A stretch of 64,000 bases of DNA, taken from the NCBI GenBank assembly GCA_015698045.1, contig BLAL01000044.1, forward strand, positions 1,022,501-1,086,500. The letters are read 5' to 3'. The notes beneath the pieces are model-generated. The model was not told where the DNA came from. It searched no databases and saw only the letters and a list, made by a program, of their open reading frames with translations. Numbering within the stretch: the stretch's first letter is position 1; each line of letters starts with the position of its first letter. The DNA comes from Rhizophagus clarus. Lineage: Eukaryota > Glomeromycota > Glomeromycetes > Glomerales > Glomeraceae. This document shows positions 57,321-64,000 of the stretch, piece by piece. The translations under genes were made by a program, and so were the position numbers.

Positions 57321-60300
57321 GAACCCCAAGTTTCTGTAAAGTAAATTATTCTCTTTATCTGTTTTAGCAATTTTAGAGGAATAATATACATTATATTAAG
57401 GATTGACTGCAAGTATTTGTTATTGAATTTTTAAATTAGTGAGTTACTTACTTTTTATAAGTAATTAATCATTTTTACTTTATTTTTTTATTTTTGTAAA
57501 AAAAATATATATATAAAATAAATTAAATTACTACAGAATAAGACAAAAATTAATAATATTTATTAAATTTCTTTGACTATTAGAGTATCATCTTCAATTT
57601 TATTTGTTAATAAATTTTAGTAATCTTTTTTTTAAGTTTATACTTTTTTTATTTATATTAATATAGCAATTATATTATATTATAATATATATATATAATT
57701 ATTTTAATAATTATTCTAATGTTATAAGTTCACTATACTAAATATCATATCAATAATCATATTGTTATACATAATATTTTTATAATATATTAGTATTTAT
57801 AATATTATTAAAAAATATAAAGTATGTACAATAGTAACTCAAATTTTATAAAATTGATTTTAAATTATATATAAATTTCTTTAAAAATTATTTTTTATTT
57901 TCTTTTTTTAAAGTCTTTTTGATTATTTCTTTTTAATTTTTTAGTTTATTTTTTTTTAATTTTTTAATTTCAAATAAAAAAAAATGTTAATTATTTTTAA
58001 AAATATTAACAACCTTTCTTTTGATGATAATGAACAGACTGAACTACTTGACTTTTTTTTACTAATAAAGACATAACTAATAAAGTTAAAGTAGTTTTTT
58101 TAACTATCAAAAAAGAAATAGTGAAAATTAATTATTTGAAAAAATATGCTAAATTTTTAAAAGGTAAGCCTTATGTCATAATAAGTAATTTACTATCATA
58201 GTGTTTTATTCAATAATTAACTTTCTTAATTAATTTAAATAAATATTAAGGTAAAGCTTTGTGTTATAATGATTAATCAACTTGATATGATGTACTAATT
58301 TTTTTTATTTTTAGTACATATTCATAGTAAAAAAAGTATTAAAGAGCAGAAAACTTTTTGTATCTAATATTACAACAATAAAGGCAAGCCATTAGAAAAA
58401 TTTGAAGAGTTTATGATATATAATAATATAAATTTTTAAAAAAAGTAAATGTAAAAAAATTAAAACATATTAATAATAATAATAAAATAATAAAGATTAT
58501 CTTAATTTTTGAAAGCATTCAACCTAATAAAACATTGTATAAGTACTACATATTTTTGGCAATAAAGAAGAATGTAATATGATCAAAAGTCAAAAATATA
58601 ATTGCAAAAACTGAAACAATATTAGTTTTAAAAAATTCTTTTAAAAAAATATATAAGACTTTCATTAAAATCTTTACTAATTGAATAATATATAATAAAA
58701 TAAATAGATAATTCTATAATAAAATAAGATGAAATATTATTATGTTATAATAAAGTATTTTTATGTAAATATAAATATAAAATAATAGAAGTAAATATAT
58801 AAATAATTAATTTGTAATCTGTCTAAAAAGTAGAGAATTTAATTAATTCAATTAATAAAATTAGTAGAATATATAAAATCATAAAACAGATATTTACATG
58901 AATTTTCTTTATTAAAAGTTAGTTTAATACCAATTTTTACATTAGTATAGAGTGAATTTTACTTTTTTAAACTTTATATAATATTATTTAATGATGCATA
59001 CATGTAAGTTAGAAATCATATATATAATTACATAGAAATTTGTAATTATTATATAGGAATCTATAAGTATAGTACAAAAATTTTACCACATATAAAACAT
59101 TTTTTTATTTTTTTAGAAAAGCACCAAACTTTAAATAAATATAGCCAACTAATATATTTATATATATTTAGTTTCATATTTGAAATTATATTTAAGAAAT
59201 ACATACTTATTTATAAAAAAAAAAAATAACAAAGTTTCTTTAATTTTTTCTCTACTTTTTATGCAGATCAAGAATTAATTTTGATATAAATTTATTAAAC
59301 AAGTTTACTATTAATTCAATATTTTTAAGAAAAAATAAATAAAATCAAAAGAGTTAAAAGATTTTAAATTCAAATAATTATCAGATAAAGAATCAGTTGA
59401 AGTCACTTGTAATTCACTTTTTCTAAAAAAATTAAAACAAAAATCTATGAAGCTTAAATTGGTAGTTATATATTCAGCCGGATAGTAGTCATTATTGTGT
59501 AGAAATACCCAAAAAATAGATGATAAACTTATATAATTTAATATAATATTGATCATAATGAAGAGAAGTTATACTTTTTTTTTAAATATCACATTATATT
59601 ACATTATAAATTTGTAGTAACAGATTTGTATTTTATTGTATATGCATTGTTAAATAAAATTATTTTACCAAAGACTTAATCATATGATCTTTGCAATCAT
59701 AAATAATTATTTATTTATCGCTATTTTTAAAATAGTTGATGTTATTTATTTATGATTAAATATTTGAATATATTTATTTATTTAATTTTCATCTATTTTT
59801 ATCTAGTTTTATTTAGTTTTCATTTAATTTTTAGTTTTCTTTTTTTTTTCTTTTAAACATAATAATAGTATTAACTATTTTAAAAATAGTAATAATAATG
59901 CATAATTTACTCATTCTATTTTTGTAATATTAATATTAGAATTAAATCAGAGACATATAATATATTGATTAAATTTGCAAAATATAATATTTACTGCACT
60001 ATATAATAAATAGAATATTGTATTTTTACTAAAAGAATAAGGTACAAATCATATATATTTATAATTTTTTTTCTTTTTGCTAAATAGTATTTCATTTTAA
60101 AATCTTATTTATCAAATATAAAATAAAATTATAGCATTAATATAAAAAGTGCTAATAAAAAATACTGGAAGAATAAAAAAAGATTTTAAATATTAATAAT
60201 TCAGTTATATCATTAATTATAGTTCAAAAGAAAATAAATTTATATTTTTAATAATTATTATTTTCATAAAAGTTAAGTTTGGTATTTTTCCTATATTATA

Positions 60301-61463
60301 TGGTTTTTACTTCATTTTTTCTAAGTGATTATCATTTTTTTATACTAAATTGTGACTTTTTAATCCTTAATAAAGTTTTTTTATCATTAATTAACTTAAA
60401 GTTAATATTAATACTATCAATGTTATCATTATTATCATTATCAAAAAAACTATCTTTGCATGTTTTTTTGTTATATTTACCATCTGCTATATATAGTTGT
60501 TCTTTGGTTTTTCTTTTTTGTTTAGAGAGAAGTAACATTTTTTTTAAAACAATAAGGAGAAAAAATAATGGTCAATAAATAATATTATTACATAATTGAA
60601 ATCTTACATTTTTATTGAACAAAACTCCTGTATTTATTCCTGCAAAATTAGTCTGAATTTTGCCAATTATTAATAAAGTAATTTATTTTAAACTTTAATA
60701 ACTTTTTAGATAGTTAAGCTAACCTAAAAATCCAAGCCAATTTTTAATAAAATGCAATTTAAACTACATAAAAATCAGCTTAATTTTTTTAATAAAATAT
60801 AAATTGAGAAATAAGATACATTTAGAGTTTATGTTTTATTTTTGATACATTTAAGATGTTATGCACCATATAGTTTATCATGATTTTTGCAAAATTGTAA
60901 TATAAAGGATTTTAAAATTTATTTAATAGATACTATAAATAGTAAAGGTAAATTTGGCAAAAAAAAGATAAGAAGCTTATTATAGGAATTTATTACAAAA
61001 TACCCTAATTTGCTTTGCAAACAGAAATCTCAAGAATTGGGTTTACATCTTCCAGAAATATCAAGAGATACCTTGTGTAAAAAACTCAGAAAATTAAGAA
61101 AATTTATATATTGTTCAAAAAAATAAGCCTAGATAAAATCAAATTTATTAAAATTTATAATGCAAATTCTATTTTAAAACTTACTACTAATAGCCAAATT
61201 TGGCCTATCACTTACATGGCCAAGAATTAATTATCAAGTTCATTTTAGAGCATTTTATATGAAATTCTGAAATAAGCTTTAGAAGAATTGATAATTATAA
61301 TTTTGCATCTATTCAGCCATGGAACTCGTCATGTTCTATTTGTGATGGAAAACATGGGAATTATAGATTACATAGTGAATGGTGTAGGAATAGAACAGAA
61401 TATTGTCTTACCTGCAACAGTTCAAGTAATAAACAATTGTAGCATAGTTTGATACTATTCACC
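57321..61463. other. Very A+T-rich region with decayed coding scraps
   Basis: About 4 kb of near-pure A/T sequence. At 60950-61440 plus-strand scraps remain. The clearest is PWNSSCSICDGKHGNYRLHS followed by EWCRNRTEYCLTCNSSS near 61316-61435, with two CxxC pairs like a zinc-binding segment, preceded by stops. The parent family is not recognised. The 99-codon frame at 60279-60578 is a Leu/Ile/Phe-rich translation of A/T sequence and is not counted as a gene. Confidence 0.4.
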
Positions 61464-61720
61464 GGCCAGTGTTGGCCAGTGACCCAAATGACCTCAAATG
61501 ATCCAAATGACTGGTCACGTGTCATTTGGGTCATTTCAATGTTAAATGACAAATGACCTAGTCATTTAAAAATTATGATATAATTCTGACCAATACAATT
61601 TCAATATTTTATGGATAAAAATTTTTATGATACTATAAATTCATAATTAACCTGGCCTAAATTATAAAGCATTAATTTTAAATGACTCAAATGACAAATG
61701 ACCAGGATAATAAAGCTAAG
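61464..61720. repeat. CAAATGAC/GTCATTTG inverted-repeat cluster, possible MITE
   Basis: At least ten copies of CAAATGA(C/T) or its complement occur in about 260 bp, arranged in opposing orientation (GACCCAAATGACCTCAAATG on the left, CTCAAATGACAAATGACC on the right) with GGCCAGTG doublets at the left end. No ORF and no clear target duplication. Confidence 0.4.
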
Positions 61721-63697
61721 GAGCTGAAAGGTCAGAACTACTTTGAAAAATGGCATATATTTAGGGGATGGAAGCATGGGATGTAAGGTTTATGAGGAAT
61801 GCGATCATCACTCACATCTGTATTGCAAAAGGTATAAGAAGGTAGGAAAGGAATATATAAGCGATGTGAATGTCCTCAAATCTTAATTTGATCGTGAAGA
61901 ATCTTCACGGTTACACCTACCATGTAATATGGCCTGCATAATCTAATATTTGAGCCTTCAGCATAGGACTCACATTAGATCCTGTGGCTAATACTATTCT
62001 AGAACATCCAGAATTTCGAAAGTATTAGTTAACTATCCTGTAATAAGAAGAAATAGCATCATCATGTAGCAGACTACAATCTATATTTTGTATTTTTTTC
62101 TTATAATATCAATAAATCATAAGCAATAGCGCAAATTTACTAGACGACTTATAATTTTTTGTGAAGAAAGTGTTATAAATAAACATACAGTAAAATTATA
62201 GTAAACATAAACGTCACATGTATCACAGGAACAAGTAATTGCGCAAAATATTTATTTTCAAACTTTATCGCATGTTCTCAAAATTCTTACATAAAAAAGA
62301 GGTCTCTTGATGATCTTTACATATGGTTAGCATTAAATTCTTTTAATGTTAAATTAAGATGTGGTTAATCAGATTTTCGTGACGCGTTCACATTAACGTA
62401 ATTTTCCCAAAAAGTGTATTCCAAAATCGATCCTGCAAATTATATAAAAAGTTAATGTTCCGGTTAGCGAGTCCTTTTATCTGCTTTACGCAAGTAAATC
62501 GAACAAAAAATAAAACATTATTAACATCATCAAAAATTAACGATCAAATGAACTCTCATTTTCTGCAAAGTTATAATAAGGTAAGCTGGTTTTACTGCTC
62601 GGATAGCTTCTAGAAGAACATCATCACGATGTAAATCAATTTTTCTGGCTCAATATATGCTTAAAGTCAAGGCGGACGTATTACCATTCCTGATCTTTTT
62701 AATATATTTGATATTCACCGAGAAAATTGTGATCACTAACACGTGCCTCATCGGCGCAGTGAAAAAAATCACATGAATGTAATTTCAGCCGGGGAAAATC
62801 TTGCGGCTTATATTGGTAAGACTATTTATTTTATGCGACTAGCAGTAACATGGTGCAGTATATCAAGTTGTGATAAAAAATCGAAATATTTTCACACATT
62901 AGGCAACAAATTTCTTGAATATGAGGCAGAGCATGAATCGGTAATATTACATTGCTTCCTTTTACTTCAATTGCTAATTCTCCAATTTTTGAAATTACTT
63001 GATCACAGTGAAGTTTTCTTGTATAACTTAAATACTTTATATGGCATGTATGGCGGGAGTGATATAGATGTGCAAGCATTCTGTATATATGATGGGATTA
63101 TTTAATTCGTGTAAAAAAGTGTAAGGTTGAGAATCTCGTAATTAGCGATATAGATGTAGAAATTTATAAAAAGTCTGAGAGAGCGAAGAAATAACTTGAT
63201 GCTGGGACTCACATTAAATGGCTTAGGATCCGCGTACTCCCTCCCTCTTTGATAGCACCATTATTTCGTTCACTAGTTCTATTTTGCTACTATTTGAAAA
63301 TATTAATAATGATCAAGAATCATGTCCCTTCTACCGTTTCACGTATCAAATCTCTCATATCCCTCATGCTTAAGAGCTTTTAACAATTTGGGCTTAAAAT
63401 TTTTAATATATATATTGCAAAATAAAAATGTACATACCATCAATTTACATGCATAGTTGCGTATAATTTGTCTTATTACATTAGTTTGTTAAGTGACTTT
63501 TTGTTATTCATGATATAAGTTATTTGTTAAGATTTAATTTGTTAGGAGATTATACTAAATTACCTCTTTGACTATTTATAACCATTTGCTGGATTACGTG
63601 TAAGTCTATGATGAAATTGGGAACTGTGATTGCACCAGGAACTGTTACGTTGTAATTATTTCGTCAGGGTCTCTGATATTTGTAGCTGGATCCGGAA
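61721..63697. other. Spacer, no supportable gene
   Basis: Mixed-composition spacer. Opposing frames at 62743-63105 (+) and 62831-63079 (-) overlap and neither shows a recognisable motif, so neither is called. No repeats stand out. Confidence 0.4.
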
Positions 63698-64000
63698 CTA
63701 TTGAGGTTCCAAAAAAACATCTTCAATTGGAATTGTCACTTGGAAAGCAGGGAGTGCTTGATTATTGCAAGCGGTAACGTTAGTAGTACCGTATAGTAAA
63801 GTGCCGAAATCCCACTATAATATGGCCAAAGTTATAATAATTTATTATAAAAAGATATTAACGAGTAGATAAATCTTCCTTACGGTTTTTAAAGACACTC
63901 TTGGTAGATTTGGATTCGTTGATGCTGTAAATCCTGGTGGTGCAGCATATCTGGTGGTGCCGTTGGTGATACATTTCGGTGCGTCCTTAACGTAGCCTAA
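63698..64000 (-). pseudogene. 3' part of an eroded spliced gene running off the right edge
   Basis: Minus-strand coding enters from the edge (LGYVKDAPKCITNGTTRYAA, then PGFTASTNPNLPRVSLKT) and ends at a donor after 63884. It resumes at 63814 after an AG with matching phase (WDFGTLLYGTTNVTACNNQA, then LPAFQVTIPIEDVFLEPQ) and stops at 63698-63700. Beyond the stop, continuing sequence of similar style appears in the other two frames (SIVPDPATNIRDPD, then YNVTVPGAITVPNF). This suggests that the stop follows from one or two frame slips, the first within the poly-T near 63713. Composition and cysteines suggest a secreted protein. Family not recognised. Confidence 0.45.

Noticed and set aside
60279..60578. 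99-codon hydrophobic plus-strand frame
   Set aside because: Leu/Ile/Phe/Ser-rich composition is expected from random A/T-rich sequence; no family features.
62743..63105. 120-codon plus-strand frame overlapping an 82-codon minus-strand frame
   Set aside because: Neither shows a recognisable motif or splice pattern, and the two compete for the same DNA.

Overview
The window is about 75-80% A+T and carries spliced genes with short introns (roughly 50-110 bp; GT..AG, T-rich before the acceptor), long repeat-rich gaps and many decayed transposons. Gene content (extracellular cupredoxins, a FAR-17a/AIG1 membrane protein, an intron-bearing tRNA-Ile(UAU), a LINE-type reverse transcriptase with QDM and YMDD boxes, a BAH-containing Plavaka/CACTA-like transposase relic) fits an early-diverging fungus. 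My best inference is an arbuscular mycorrhizal fungus of the Rhizophagus type. That assignment comes from composition and remembered family style, not from a search.

Layout. 0-20 kb is the gene-bearing part: a partial gene with three KRPSQLF repeats (+), a five-exon FAR-17a/AIG1-like hydrolase (-), an ArsC/YfgD-like thioredoxin-fold protein (-), tRNA-Ile(UAU) (+), a four-exon type II membrane glycosyltransferase resembling fucosyltransferases (-) with a CACGTG palindrome cluster upstream, two related GPI-anchored cupredoxins in tandem (-), and a three-exon GNAT acetyltransferase (+). Exon boundaries for these were built by hand and the reading frame closes across every junction.

20-34 kb is repeat territory: a possible small hairpin element, a 2.4 kb inverted-repeat element filled with a short tandem array, a MITE, an array of degenerate pseudo-exon repeats, an apparently intact Tc1/mariner element with near-identical ends and a DD34E transposase, a pogo-like non-autonomous element, and a stop-riddled LINE. 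34-42 kb holds a Rad5/HLTF-type SNF2-RING helicase interrupted by one in-frame TGA, a hypothetical gene with frame breaks, a 90 bp minisatellite, a small hypothetical ORF, and a third array-bearing inverted-repeat element with a perfect 8 bp target duplication.

42-48.4 kb is a roughly 192 bp satellite interrupted by a 3.8 kb hAT element with a perfect 8 bp target duplication. Its four-exon transposase is nearly complete but has two apparent single-base frame breaks. A coiled-coil gene starts directly at the satellite edge (48.4 kb), followed by a large Plavaka/CACTA-like relic ending in a BAH-like ORF (50-54 kb). 54-64 kb is mostly very A+T-rich decayed sequence with minisatellites, ending in an eroded spliced gene that runs off the right edge.

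I found no gene cluster that looks like a new molecular system. The most distinctive pattern is the repeated architecture of non-autonomous inverted-repeat elements whose interiors consist of tandem arrays, together with the hAT-in-satellite nesting.
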